A stretch of 64,000 bases of DNA, taken from assembly GCF_900177665.1 (NCBI RefSeq), contig NZ_FXAW01000003.1, positions 274,655 to 338,654 on the forward strand. The letters are read 5' to 3'. The DNA comes from Marivirga sericea (GTDB lineage: Bacteria > Bacteroidota > Bacteroidia > Cytophagales > Cyclobacteriaceae). The translations under genes were made by a program, and so were the position numbers. Below are positions 37,043 through 46,350 of this stretch, one piece after another. Numbering within the stretch: position 1 is the stretch's first letter; every line of letters starts with the position of its first letter. Below the pieces are notes generated by a model. It had not been told where the DNA came from, ran no database searches, and saw nothing but the letters and a program-made list of their open reading frames with translations.

Positions 37043-38026
37043 TTATTTCAATAATTTTTTTAATTCTTGATCCTCCACTTCCAACAAGCCAACCTTGGGC
37101 AATCTTTTAGTCAATTCTCGCCAATTAGCATCTTGCTTATAAATCTTTTGAAGCATTTTTACTGCCTGATCTGTTTTGCCGTCATTTGCTAAGGTTATGG
37201 CCGTCCAATATTGCATTTCAAGGTTTTCAGGGAACATTTCCATGGCCGAATTATATTGGTTCATTGCTTCTTGCATTTTACCCTTTTCCACAAAATAATC
37301 GCCTTGGTTCATGTGCTCATAGGCTCTATAAACTTTCACCAATCTGTTTAATTCCAGAACTGGGTTTTGATGATCATCTACTCTTAAATCTAATACTCTA
37401 TCATTCCAAGGTTCATTTGAAGCTTCTGCTTTTACCACCAAAAGTGCAGCAGATTGCTTTCCTCTGATATCTCCGCCCTGAGCTTGTGCGGCATCCAATA
37501 CTTTGACCATACGCTCTGCCAAAGCTAAATCACTGTGTTTTTTCCAAGCTTCTTCCATGGTAGGAACCACGGTATCGTTCAGCATCATATTGGCTTGTAC
37601 TGAAAAGTTATCGCCATTGGCATGACCTGCTTCGTCTATACATTTCGCTCCTGTATGTGTGGCTACTCTTCCTTTGACATCTAAAATCGCGACTTGTCTG
37701 AAAGCTTTTCCATCGTCATTGTTCAACAAACTGTCCATTGCTTCTTGAGGACTTAATCCTGCTTTTAGCATGGCCAAGCCTCTTAAGCCAAATGATTTAT
37801 TGGTGAAAGATTGTGTGGCCACAACCCCCACACCGGCTTCTCCCCAGGAAACAGCTGTTCCAACGCTGAACCAATGGCTCTGTACGGCTACGGCCATTTC
37901 ACCAGTTTTGGCGTCTCTTGCTACAATAGAATAGGTATGGGCAAGAGGATCGTTAGGTCTATTAAGTTGAGCTAATGAATTGAAACTGAAAAAAGCAGCG
38001 CAAAGAATTATGAATAGTGGTCTCAT
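37043..38026 (-). CDS. Exported DUF1028 protein with C-terminal TPR-like region
   Basis: A 327-residue protein with a signal peptide (FIILCAAFFSFNSLAQ). Residues about 25-235 are a DUF1028 domain (HTYSIVARDAKTGEMAVAVQS, GVGVVATQSFTNKSFG, RVATHTGAKC, NDTVVPTMEEAW), a family with an Ntn-hydrolase fold and no proven substrate. The C-terminal third (about 236-325) has TPR-like helices, including YRAYEHMNQGDYFVEKGKM and AMEMFPENLEMQYWTAITLA. It lies six bases after the proline-iminopeptidase-like gene, so translational or transcriptional coupling is likely. Confidence 0.88.
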   Translation of the reverse strand: MRPLFIILCAAFFSFNSLAQLNRPNDPLAHTYSIVARDAKTGEMAVAVQSHWFSVGTAVSWGEAGVGVVATQSFTNKSFGLRGLAMLKAGLSPQEAMDSLLNNDDGKAFRQVAILDVKGRVATHTGAKCIDEAGHANGDNFSVQANMMLNDTVVPTMEEAWKKHSDLALAERMVKVLDAAQAQGGDIRGKQSAALLVVKAEASNEPWNDRVLDLRVDDHQNPVLELNRLVKVYRAYEHMNQGDYFVEKGKMQEAMNQYNSAMEMFPENLEMQYWTAITLANDGKTDQAVKMLQKIYKQDANWRELTKRLPKVGLLEVEDQELKKLLK

Positions 38027-38032
38027 GATTTT

Positions 38033-38971
38033 TTATTTTTGATTAGAAAGAAAGTCTTTTATGAATCGGTTATAATCTTCAGGGTTATCATTTAAAGTGG
38101 AATGACCGGATGCTGGCACGACTTCAAATCTTGAATTGGGCACTAAACTGTTAAAATACTTAATCGTTTCGGGTCTGGCTTCATCAAATTCTCCCGTTAA
38201 AAACAAAACTGGCACCTCAATTTCGGACAAGCTGGCTGTTCTATCAAAGTCTTTTAAAGTTCCCGTGCATCTAAATTCACTTGGCCCCCACATATAATTA
38301 TAAATCACACTGTTTCCCGATACCTCCACTGTATCCATAGGATGAGATTTCTTTGATGTTCTCATTCCAAATTGACTCCAATAATAAGAGTTCGCTTTAT
38401 CATATTCGGGAGTATCGTATTCACCGGTTTTATTAGCTTCAAGCACTATTTTTTGCAAACTATCAGGTAATTCAGTAACTAATGTATCCGCATCTGCTTC
38501 CCAACGCGGAGTTGAAATCAAAGGACTAGTGAGAATCAATCCTTCGATCCCTTCTGGATGATGCATATAATATTCCACCGCCAAGGCGCCACCCCATGAT
38601 TGCCCTAGCAAATAAAAATCTTCTAGCTTTAAATGATCTACAACCGCCTTCACTTGATTGACAAAATGATCAACCGTCATGAGCGTGGTATCAGTATGAT
38701 AATCTGATCTGCCACTGCCTAACTGATCAAATAGAATTACTTTTCTATCTTCATTTTGAGGGCTTAGCTTATAAAAATAACGATGTGTTCCACCCGGACC
38801 TCCATGTAAGGTCAAAATCGGAATACCATCTCCTTTGCCCATTACTTTATACCATAACTCACCTCCTTCCACTTGAATTTTACCTTCGTGAGCAGAAAGT
38901 TGATCCTCTGATTCTTTAGTTTGACAACTAAAAAATAAGAAAAGTGACAGAGCAGCTAAATAGATTTTCAT
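38033..38971 (-). CDS. Proline iminopeptidase-like (S33) lipoprotein
   Basis: A 312-residue alpha/beta hydrolase that in this family removes N-terminal proline from peptides. It is a lipoprotein (LAALSLFLFFSCQTKE, lipid Cys at 16), unlike the usual cytoplasmic enzymes. Family motifs are LHGGPGGTHRYFY (oxyanion hole), FDQLGSGRSD, the nucleophile in GQSWGG (S125), Asp in TGEFDEARP (D263) and His in ASGHSTLND (H290). It is first in a short operon with the DUF1028 and propeller-lipoprotein genes, which supports a combined role in extracytoplasmic peptide use. Confidence 0.9.
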   Translation of the reverse strand: MKIYLAALSLFLFFSCQTKESEDQLSAHEGKIQVEGGELWYKVMGKGDGIPILTLHGGPGGTHRYFYKLSPQNEDRKVILFDQLGSGRSDYHTDTTLMTVDHFVNQVKAVVDHLKLEDFYLLGQSWGGALAVEYYMHHPEGIEGLILTSPLISTPRWEADADTLVTELPDSLQKIVLEANKTGEYDTPEYDKANSYYWSQFGMRTSKKSHPMDTVEVSGNSVIYNYMWGPSEFRCTGTLKDFDRTASLSEIEVPVLFLTGEFDEARPETIKYFNSLVPNSRFEVVPASGHSTLNDNPEDYNRFIKDFLSNQK

Positions 38972-39048
38972 GAAATAGTGATTTAATTAAATTTCAAATT
39001 AATAAATTAATCTTGAAAGTATTTCACTTTTCAAGTTAAGACATAAAA

Positions 39049-39077
39049 AAACGCATGAAGCAGAGCTCCATGCGTTT
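39049..39077 (-). terminator. Terminator after the S8 protease gene
   Basis: Nine-base perfect stem AAACGCATG / CATGCGTTT on the minus strand, followed by a T-run; 26 bases after the stop codon. Confidence 0.82.
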
Positions 39078-39102
39078 CCAATTTTAACTTAATTTTTAGT
39101 AA

Positions 39103-42100
39103 TTATTTAACGATGAAATTGGCACTTACGGCCTCTTTCGCTGTATTTGCTTTTAGTATATACATTCCTTTTTCCAAAGTGCTAACATCAATGCTATTAA
39201 CTTCTTTTCCAGTATTGATAGATTTAACAAGAGCGCCATTGCTGCTGTAAATCTGAATACCTTTAGAGGAATCAATATTTCTTATGTTGACATTTAATTG
39301 ATCTTGTGCCGGATTTGGATACAAGCTATAAACGGCAATATTACCTTCTTTCCCTAATAGCTCAGAGTCGAAATCTGCCATTGCATAGTTGGAAGGAGTA
39401 TTTGTAATATTAACAGTATAATCTTCTACTTCACCGTAATTAAAGGTCTCACAAGGAGTTCCTTGAGCGTTATACTTCATCATTACTCTCATTCTAGTAT
39501 TTCCTGTCAATGCAGTAGATGGAATATTCAACGTAGCATTTAAAAGATTACTGCTACTAGAAGAACCATTAACTAATCTTTCACCGGAAGAGAAAGTACC
39601 ATCTTGGTTTAAGTCTATCCATACGCTCCAATATTCAGTATAGCTACTTCCACTAAATCCTGCTTGAACATTCATAGAAGTTGAGGTACCACGCTGAACA
39701 TTTGCCACTTGACTTGTGAAATCAGCATAACCGCCATTATCTCCACTGGTATTGTCAATTGCACCTAATACAACTCTCTGAATCCATTCGAAACTTGAGT
39801 CGTCTCCACTTGCATTACAATAAGTAATTGCAACCGGTGCATCTGTAGTAAATAAATCAGATGAAGAATAGTTAGAACTGCTACTTGTGCAATTACTTCT
39901 CACTTGCCATTCATATTCAGTATCAGCAGACAGTCCGCTTACTGATCTTGAGTTAGAAGTAGCTGATAATGTAGACCAAGTGCTGGCTCCATTCACTCTT
40001 ATTCTTACAGTATAATCATTTGCTGCACTCTCAGAAGACCAATTAAGTGTAGCCGTATTTTCACCCACGCTTGACACGCTTAAGCTGCTAGGCACCGTGC
40101 ATACTTCAGGAGTACCTGTAGTAATAGTAACCGTATAATCTTCTACTTCACCATAAGAAAATGATTCACAAGAAGTAGGTATACCATTATATTTCATAGA
40201 CACTCTCATAGTGGTATTTCCAGAAAGCGCTGAAGTTGGTACTGTAAAGCTTCCGCTGACAGGAGTCGTCTGCGTAGCAGATTGTGTCCAAACTTGTTCA
40301 CCTGCATCATTGAAATCTCCATCTTGGTTATAATCAATCCATACGCTATAACCTTCGTTGTAAACTGTTCCAGTCCATTCAGGTGTTACTGTAATTGTGT
40401 TAGCATCTCCTTTTCCTAAATCCGTAGACTGAGAGGTAAAGTCAGCATAACCTGAAGAAGCTGCACCAGAAGAATTATCCAGCGTACCTAGCTGAACTCT
40501 TCCGATGTATTCATCAGAAACATTATTTCCGTTTGAATCACAGTACACTAATTGTACTTCTGTAGTAGTGAAACTTACACTTGAAGAATAAGCAGAAGAA
40601 GTTCCATCAGAACATTTACTTCTTACTTGGGCCTCATACTGTGTGGTTGAGCTTAAGCCAGAAAGCGTTAATGAACTGGAAGAAGAGCTTTCAGTAGTCC
40701 ATGAAGAAGTTCCTGAAACTCTATAACGAACATCGTAAGTTGTTCCGCTCACATCACTCCAATTTAAATCAGCACTATTTGAACCTACGTTCGAAGCTGA
40801 GAAACTAGTTGGTGTAGTAGCTTCGCAAACAACAGGAGTTCCTGTTAGGCCTGTTACGATCAATGAGAAATCTTGACTTCCACTTGCTAATGACCCTTTA
40901 TGTGTAACAGTAATAGTATAAGAACCACTAGCATTATTAATGTCTACTCTTTCAAAAGGGTCAACATTATTGTCACCTTTAGAATTGCTGTTAACACCTG
41001 TCAGTCGGTAAGGCGAGTAAGTAGTTGAGTTCTTAGTTACTCTAATATCTAAATCGTTCACCAAAACGGGGGTGCTAAGATTTGTGGTACCTGTATTAGC
41101 CGTTCCTCCTTGATCAGTCCAGGAAATAGAAGCCAATAATGGGCTATTTCCGTCTGATTCAACTGTAACAGAATAAGATTGTCCATTATTTAATGTTAGT
41201 TCTTCTATTTTAGAAATATCACCTGCACCGGTCATGGTTTCAGCTGCTCTTTTAGCATTCATTAATCCCCAACCCCAAACTGCGTCTGGGCCTGTGATAC
41301 CTGCATCATCTGCAGTATGCAAAACAATACCTTTTAGAGTCGCAGCTCTTACATAGTTTCCGAATACATTGTTAGCATGCTCTTGTAAAACCAATATGGA
41401 TCCAGCAACATTAGGTGAGGCCATGGAAGTACCTGTTATAGTATTATAGGCAGTGTTACTGCTTTCATAAGTAGAATAAAGACCTGTCCCATTTCCAGTA
41501 ATATCCGGTTTGATTCTCAAATCATCTGTCGGTCCTTCACTTGAAGAACTATTAATACTCACCCCGATTAAATTTCCGTTACTATCAATATTTGCATCTT
41601 GTGCATTGGCTACTACCAAGTTGTTCTTTGCAGTAGCATGACCTGATAATTTATCAAAAGAGCTGTTTCCATTAAGAGGAGCACTGTTTGAAGAATTATC
41701 GCCTCCATCATTACCGCCCGCAACTACCATCATGTAATAAGGTGAATTATACATCAAATCATCCCAATCTCTTGATTCAGCTATGTATGCACCAAAATAC
41801 CAATCTGGTAGCTGACTCGCTCTATATCCGTAAGAATGGTTCGAAACTAACATTCCGTTAGAAGCTGCATTGGTAGCCTCCGAAAGATCGCTATTCCAAT
41901 CATATCCAACAGCATTTGCATGAGGAGCCATTCCTTTAGCAGCCGCTTGAACACCGGAAGCTATAATTGTACCTGTCACGTGTGCTGCATGAAAATTCAA
42001 TGTGCTTGATCCGTCTCCTACAGAGAAACGATTTGAACCCCCAGCACCATCGTACTCTTGGTGAGATGCACGAGCCAAACCACCATCCCAAACGTGGGCA

Positions 42101-42480
42101 GTCATATTGTCTCCATTAAGGTTCAGTCCTAGTCCTCCGCCTGAATTCAAAAAATTAGTTCTTGTTGATTTTGCAGCATCTGTATTGTAAGTAATATAAT
42201 AGATGGGTTCGCCATTTGCCGTTACTTTCTGCAATTCTGCATAGCGACCATCTTCTAATGTCATTTTCACTTCCCATCCTTTTTGTTTAGCCATTTCAAG
42301 AGCTTCTTTTTTCTCATTTTGGGCTTTGGCTGAAAAGCTTCGCTCTAGCTCACTCAATACTTGCTTATTGTATTGATTTGCAATCTTAGCTTTTTGTTGA
42401 GCTGTTTGGGCCATAACAGAGCTTGCTAGAAACAAGCAGCTTATGACTACTAAATTTAGTTTTGTAAAAATTGTATTCAT
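39103..42480 (-). CDS. T9SS-secreted subtilisin-like (S8) protease with two FN3-GEVED units
   Basis: A 1125-residue extracellular serine protease. Order: signal peptide (VVISCLFLASSVMAQ), a propeptide (about 25-110), the S8 domain with Asp in HVWDGG (D132), His in HAAHVTG (H167) and Ser in TGTSMASPNVAG (near 352), then a beta domain to about 550, FN3 (about 555-645), GEVED (about 647-795), a second FN3 (about 797-885) and second GEVED (about 887-1030), and a type IX secretion type A sorting tail (SLYPNPAQDQLNVNI, then YSSNGALVKSINTGK) in the last 75 residues. Likely exported by gliding-linked T9SS and attached or released for protein degradation. Confidence 0.93.
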   Translation of the reverse strand: MNTIFTKLNLVVISCLFLASSVMAQTAQQKAKIANQYNKQVLSELERSFSAKAQNEKKEALEMAKQKGWEVKMTLEDGRYAELQKVTANGEPIYYITYNTDAAKSTRTNFLNSGGGLGLNLNGDNMTAHVWDGGLARASHQEYDGAGGSNRFSVGDGSSTLNFHAAHVTGTIIASGVQAAAKGMAPHANAVGYDWNSDLSEATNAASNGMLVSNHSYGYRASQLPDWYFGAYIAESRDWDDLMYNSPYYMMVVAGGNDGGDNSSNSAPLNGNSSFDKLSGHATAKNNLVVANAQDANIDSNGNLIGVSINSSSSEGPTDDLRIKPDITGNGTGLYSTYESSNTAYNTITGTSMASPNVAGSILVLQEHANNVFGNYVRAATLKGIVLHTADDAGITGPDAVWGWGLMNAKRAAETMTGAGDISKIEELTLNNGQSYSVTVESDGNSPLLASISWTDQGGTANTGTTNLSTPVLVNDLDIRVTKNSTTYSPYRLTGVNSNSKGDNNVDPFERVDINNASGSYTITVTHKGSLASGSQDFSLIVTGLTGTPVVCEATTPTSFSASNVGSNSADLNWSDVSGTTYDVRYRVSGTSSWTTESSSSSSLTLSGLSSTTQYEAQVRSKCSDGTSSAYSSSVSFTTTEVQLVYCDSNGNNVSDEYIGRVQLGTLDNSSGAASSGYADFTSQSTDLGKGDANTITVTPEWTGTVYNEGYSVWIDYNQDGDFNDAGEQVWTQSATQTTPVSGSFTVPTSALSGNTTMRVSMKYNGIPTSCESFSYGEVEDYTVTITTGTPEVCTVPSSLSVSSVGENTATLNWSSESAANDYTVRIRVNGASTWSTLSATSNSRSVSGLSADTEYEWQVRSNCTSSSSNYSSSDLFTTDAPVAITYCNASGDDSSFEWIQRVVLGAIDNTSGDNGGYADFTSQVANVQRGTSTSMNVQAGFSGSSYTEYWSVWIDLNQDGTFSSGERLVNGSSSSSNLLNATLNIPSTALTGNTRMRVMMKYNAQGTPCETFNYGEVEDYTVNITNTPSNYAMADFDSELLGKEGNIAVYSLYPNPAQDQLNVNIRNIDSSKGIQIYSSNGALVKSINTGKEVNSIDVSTLEKGMYILKANTAKEAVSANFIVK
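39405..40840 (-). repeat. Tandem FN3-GEVED domain duplication inside the S8 protease
   Basis: Two units of about 240 codons, roughly 40840-40105 and 40104-39405, each a fibronectin type III domain followed by a GEVED domain. Both GEVED copies contain GYADFTSQ, a YSVWIDYNQDG or YWSVWIDLNQDG segment and YGEVEDYTV. The copies have diverged at the DNA level, so the duplication is not recent. Boundaries are approximate. Confidence 0.75.
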
Positions 42481-43256
42481 TTCATTTAGTTTTCGTAAAA
42501 AGAAACACTGAATACTTTATCCAGCATATTATGTAAAAAAAATAAATTATAATTATTCTAATATTATCTATTTAGCTACAAAGGTCATCTAAACTGAAAA
42601 TCTTCTAAAAACATAATTAAAGAAGATTGAACCATGATTGTAATCGATGTAAGTACACGTAAAATGCGTGCTCTTTTAAGTGGTAGGAAATCGTTAGTAC
42701 TAAAATATTGCTCTTCTTCAATCACTGACATCAATTAAGGGTTTTGGCTTATTTTTTGATATTTTCTATTCATTTAATTACAATTATAAGAATTTTATTC
42801 GTGAAATTTAAAATTTACAGAGACAAATATTTTATACAACCATAAGTATAGAATGTCAAAATATCCTATAATTTACGTATAAACCATTTAAAAAAGACAT
42901 TTCGCCCAATGTACTATTTTAAAATTTTTTCACCTTTTTTAGGACTTGTTTTAACGGAAAAGTTATATTAACCAGTAATTCAAAGAGGATAATAGTATTT
43001 ACTATAATTGAATATTTCTAACAATTAACAATTTACTTTCCTAATTCAATGCAGAACACAAGTATCACCGCTTAAATCAATATTTTCTTTGGAATCACAC
43101 TGTTTTTATTGATCAAAGCACCCTCTTTAAGGCTGAAATAAATTAGTTTTTTAGCATTTAGGCTTTTAATTGCTACTCTCACTCCTAATCTTGAGTTACA
43201 GTTGCTGAACTTTGGTTCTGTACTAGTATATTTAGATAAATTAAATGTGATTGATC
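42481..43256. other. Long AT-rich intergenic region
   Basis: About 776 bases between the divergent S8 protease and serine hydrolase genes, the longest gap in the window. I see no open frame resembling a protein, no tRNA or terminator-like hairpin with a T-run, and no exact TAnnTTTG box close to either gene. Two divergent promoters must lie here. Confidence 0.5.
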
Positions 43257-44393
43257 ATGAAAATGCTTTACCTATTCATCTGTTACTTTTTGCTATCCTC
43301 CACTTATTCCTTTAGCCAGTATTATCCTAAGCAAATATGGGAGCGAAAAGCAGCTAACAGCCTTCAAATGAATCAGCAATTATTAGATAGTGCGGTGACT
43401 ATAGCCAAAAAATATGAAAACACTGTCAATAAAGTTTTGAGGATTGCTATAATTGAAGCTTTCTCCCGAGAACCTGAATTTGAAATTCTTGGGCAAGTGA
43501 GAGAAAGAGGAGGAGCTGCTGGATTAGTTATAAAGGACGGTTATATCGTGGCAGAATGGGGTGACATTGACAGGGTCGACATGACTTTTAGTGTTGCCAA
43601 AAGCTACCTCTCAACCGTAGCAGGTTTAGCACTGGATAAGAACTTAATTAGCGATCTTGATGATAAGGTTTATCAATATGTTTGGGATGGCACTTTTGAA
43701 GGAACACATAATCAAAAAATAACTTGGGACCATTTACTCACACAATCTTCTGATTGGGCAGGGCAACAGTTCGGATTATATGATTGGGCAGATCGACCGC
43801 CGAAAGAAGGTGGAGTTGACGATTGGAGAGCAAGAACTCTTCACGAACCTGGAACATTCTATAAATACAATGATGTAAGAGTTAATGTATTAGCTTATTC
43901 ACTGCTGCAAGTTTGGAGGAAACCGCTTCCACAAGTACTAAAAGATGAAATCATGGATCCAATTGGTGCTTCTTCAACCTGGAGATGGCTTGGCTACCAC
44001 AATTCTTATGTTAATGTAGACGGTTTACAGGTGCAATCCGTTAGCGGTGGTGGACATTTTGGAGGTGGAATATTTATCAATACGCTAGACCATGCTAGGT
44101 TTGGCCTACTATTTTTAAGAAACGGTAAGTGGAATGGTCAAGAATTACTAACTGAAGATTGGATCAAAAGTGTTCAAAAATCATCTGCTAGTAATCCCGA
44201 TTACGGCTATTTATGGTGGAATAACAGCCAAGGCGCTTGGCAAGGTGTTTCCAAAGAAGTTTATTATGCAGCAGGCTTTGGCGGAAATTATATTATTATA
44301 GATGAAGCAAATGATATGGTAGTAGTCACTAGATGGATCGACAACTCAAAAATTGATGACGTAATGAGGTTACTTCAAAAATCTGTTAAATGA
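43257..44393 (+). CDS. Exported serine hydrolase of the beta-lactamase/class C family
   Basis: A 378-residue penicillin-binding-protein-like hydrolase. A signal peptide (LYLFICYFLLSSTYSFSQ) is visible. The catalytic SxxK motif is SVAK (S112, K115), followed by WDHLLTQSSDW and a YxN-type motif in FYKYNDVRVN; the C-terminal motif SGGGHFGGG is in the region of the third motif. These enzymes include esterases and D-aminopeptidases, so antibiotic hydrolysis is not implied. The frame extends to a TTG at 43251, but the ATG at 43257 is preferred. Its stop overlaps the start of the next gene (ATGA). Confidence 0.87.
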   Translation: MKMLYLFICYFLLSSTYSFSQYYPKQIWERKAANSLQMNQQLLDSAVTIAKKYENTVNKVLRIAIIEAFSREPEFEILGQVRERGGAAGLVIKDGYIVAEWGDIDRVDMTFSVAKSYLSTVAGLALDKNLISDLDDKVYQYVWDGTFEGTHNQKITWDHLLTQSSDWAGQQFGLYDWADRPPKEGGVDDWRARTLHEPGTFYKYNDVRVNVLAYSLLQVWRKPLPQVLKDEIMDPIGASSTWRWLGYHNSYVNVDGLQVQSVSGGGHFGGGIFINTLDHARFGLLFLRNGKWNGQELLTEDWIKSVQKSSASNPDYGYLWWNNSQGAWQGVSKEVYYAAGFGGNYIIIDEANDMVVVTRWIDNSKIDDVMRLLQKSVK

Positions 44394-44989
44394 GATACTA
44401 TTTAATTCTATCCGTCATTTTTTACCTTTTGGTTCCTAAAAATCAGGCGTTTGCTCAAAGAAACTACCAAGATGGCTATGTGGTAACCAACCGTAATGAC
44501 ACAATTTATGGTCGATTAAGAGATCGGACACCAGAAACATCTGTTCAAATTTTCAAGATGGTCAAAATGAAAGGCTTTTGGTTTTTTGAAAAAAAATATC
44601 GCCCCAACGATATCATTTCCTATCGAATTCAGGACCGTACTTACGAATCGCTCTGGTTCTATAACCGTATTAGATGGTTTACTAGCACTCACATTAGTGC
44701 TCCAGGTCAAGGTGAAAAAGTATTTATGCGGCTGACCTATAAAGGAAAGCTCAAGCTATACTGGGACGAGTTTCGTGATTTAGATGGTGGATATGAAGTC
44801 CAAGTCCCCTATTTTAAAAAAGTAGATTCTGAAGAGATGGTTCGTGTTACACAGGGGATTTTTGGCTTCAAAAAGAAAAGGCTAGCTGAATTCTTTGTAG
44901 ACTGTCCTGACTTGGTTGAGCGTTTATATGATGGTTTTTTTGACGGGCCAGACGAATTAGCGGAGTTTTACGATTCACATTGTTATTAA
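44390..44989 (+). CDS. Uncharacterised exported protein coupled to the serine hydrolase
   Basis: A 199-residue protein with a signal peptide (YLILSVIFYLLVPKNQAFAQ). The mature part begins RNYQDGYVVTNRNDTIYGRL, a motif seen in small exported Bacteroidota proteins, and continues as basic and aromatic beta-strand-like sequence (FWFFEKKYRPNDIISYRIQ) with a C-terminal acidic helix. No catalytic motif. Its start codon overlaps the stop of the serine hydrolase by four bases, so the two are very likely co-translated. Function unknown. Confidence 0.75.
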   Translation: MRYYLILSVIFYLLVPKNQAFAQRNYQDGYVVTNRNDTIYGRLRDRTPETSVQIFKMVKMKGFWFFEKKYRPNDIISYRIQDRTYESLWFYNRIRWFTSTHISAPGQGEKVFMRLTYKGKLKLYWDEFRDLDGGYEVQVPYFKKVDSEEMVRVTQGIFGFKKKRLAEFFVDCPDLVERLYDGFFDGPDELAEFYDSHCY

Positions 44990-45015
44990 ATCTTCCTTTT
45001 GATCCTAGCACCATT

Positions 45016-46017
45016 TTAAAATTTCAAATCTGAAAAGACCTTCTTACCTTTGATAAAAAACTGTTTAATCAGCGAATTAGGGTAAATCTCAGCATGTCTT
45101 AAGCCTGATACCTGGGCTTGTGTGTAAAGCTTTTTCATATGTTTAAAGTCCCGATGAGCTTTTAAAATAGCCTTGGCATTTCCTCTTTTCCCTTTCGCAA
45201 TAAATTGCATGACCGCTAAAAGATCTAATCGCTTTCTTCTTTTTCTTATGCTTTTAAATTCTTCTTTGCTTAGGTTCTTATACATCAAGAGCCAATTATT
45301 CCTGAAATTAAGATAAGTCTTAAATGGACTCTCTGCTTTTAAAGTCCCTCCTCCTACATGATAAACGGTACTTTCGCCACAGTAAAAAACTTCCTTACCG
45401 CTATTTTTTGCTCTCCAACAGAAATCGATCTCTTCCATGTGAGCAAAGAAACGATCATCTAAGCCCCCTAACTTATGAAAACCATCAGCTCTCACGAACA
45501 AACAGGCACCTGTTGCCCAGAAAACGGACCTGTTATCATTGTATTGACCTAGATCTTTTTCTAAATGGGAGAATATTCTTCCGCGACAAAAGGGATAACC
45601 TAAATGATCAATAAAACCACCGGCTGCTCCTGCATATTCGAAGAATTCTTTATCATGATAAGACTTAATCTTCGGCTGGCAAGCAACAATATTTTCATTT
45701 TGCTGCATTAATTTAATGACTGGTGCTATCCAATTTGGTGTTGTTTCTACGTCAGAGTTGAGCAAAACGTAATAGTCAAACTGAATTTGCTTCAGCGCAA
45801 AATTATAACCTCCGGCATAGCCTAAATTTTCAGGGATTTCAATAAGTTGTATTTGAGGGAAATGAGTTTTAAGGTAGTCAACGGACTCATCGGTTGAAGC
45901 ATTATCAGCCACTATGACCTGAGTGGGGTTAGAATTTTGAATTACATTAGGCAGGAATTTCTCTAGAAAATTCCTGCCGTTAAAATTAAGTATGACTACT
46001 GCTACGCTATCAGCCAT
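45016..46017 (-). CDS. Family 2 glycosyltransferase
   Basis: A 333-residue GT-A glycosyltransferase. Motifs: SVAVVILNFNGRNFLEKFLP, VIVADNASTDESVDYL, the metal-binding LNSDVET and the acceptor-region EEIDFCWRAKNSGKEVFYCG. The C-terminal 80 residues are basic (KRRKRLDLLAVM, KGKRGNAKAIL) and could sit on the membrane surface. Such rhamnosyltransferase-like enzymes build surface polysaccharides. It is the last gene of the hisS operon and overlaps ybaB by eight bases; donor and acceptor are unknown. Confidence 0.9.
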   Translation of the reverse strand: MADSVAVVILNFNGRNFLEKFLPNVIQNSNPTQVIVADNASTDESVDYLKTHFPQIQLIEIPENLGYAGGYNFALKQIQFDYYVLLNSDVETTPNWIAPVIKLMQQNENIVACQPKIKSYHDKEFFEYAGAAGGFIDHLGYPFCRGRIFSHLEKDLGQYNDNRSVFWATGACLFVRADGFHKLGGLDDRFFAHMEEIDFCWRAKNSGKEVFYCGESTVYHVGGGTLKAESPFKTYLNFRNNWLLMYKNLSKEEFKSIRKRRKRLDLLAVMQFIAKGKRGNAKAILKAHRDFKHMKKLYTQAQVSGLRHAEIYPNSLIKQFFIKGKKVFSDLKF

Positions 46018-46348
46018 TGAACATATTGCCTAAATCCATTCCTGGAATATTAGGAAGGACTCCATCAGTAGCTTTTCTCATTTCTTCCTTAGCCAAAACA
46101 TCTACTTCCGCCATTGCCTTATTAACGGCAGCAACTGTTAAGTCTTGGATCATCTCTTTATCATTCTCATTCACTAATGAATCATCTATTTCAATGCTCA
46201 CTAATTGCTTTTTACCGTTTACCTTAGCCTTCACCATTCCTGCTCCGGCTTCACCTTCTGCTGTGATGTGAACTAAATTTTCCTGAGCTTCTTTAACTTT
46301 GCCCTGTACTTCTTTAATCTGCCCCATCATTTTCATCATGTCAAACAT
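46010..46348 (-). CDS. YbaB/EbfC-family nucleoid-associated protein
   Basis: A 112-residue DNA-binding protein of the YbaB family. Visible features: the helical N-terminus MGQIKEVQGKVKEAQENL, the central strand segment GMVKAKVNGKKQLVSIEIDD and the C-terminal helix AAVNKAMAEVDVLAKEEM. YbaB usually sits beside dnaX and recR; here it lies between a T9SS protein gene and a glycosyltransferase gene, with only two bases of spacing upstream and an eight-base overlap downstream. The role is binding and compacting DNA by analogy. Confidence 0.92.
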   Translation of the reverse strand: MFDMMKMMGQIKEVQGKVKEAQENLVHITAEGEAGAGMVKAKVNGKKQLVSIEIDDSLVNENDKEMIQDLTVAAVNKAMAEVDVLAKEEMRKATDGVLPNIPGMDLGNMFNG

Positions 46349-46350
46349 AT

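Noticed and set aside
43251-43256. TTG start for the serine hydrolase
   Set aside because: An ATG two codons later gives the same signal peptide and is more likely.
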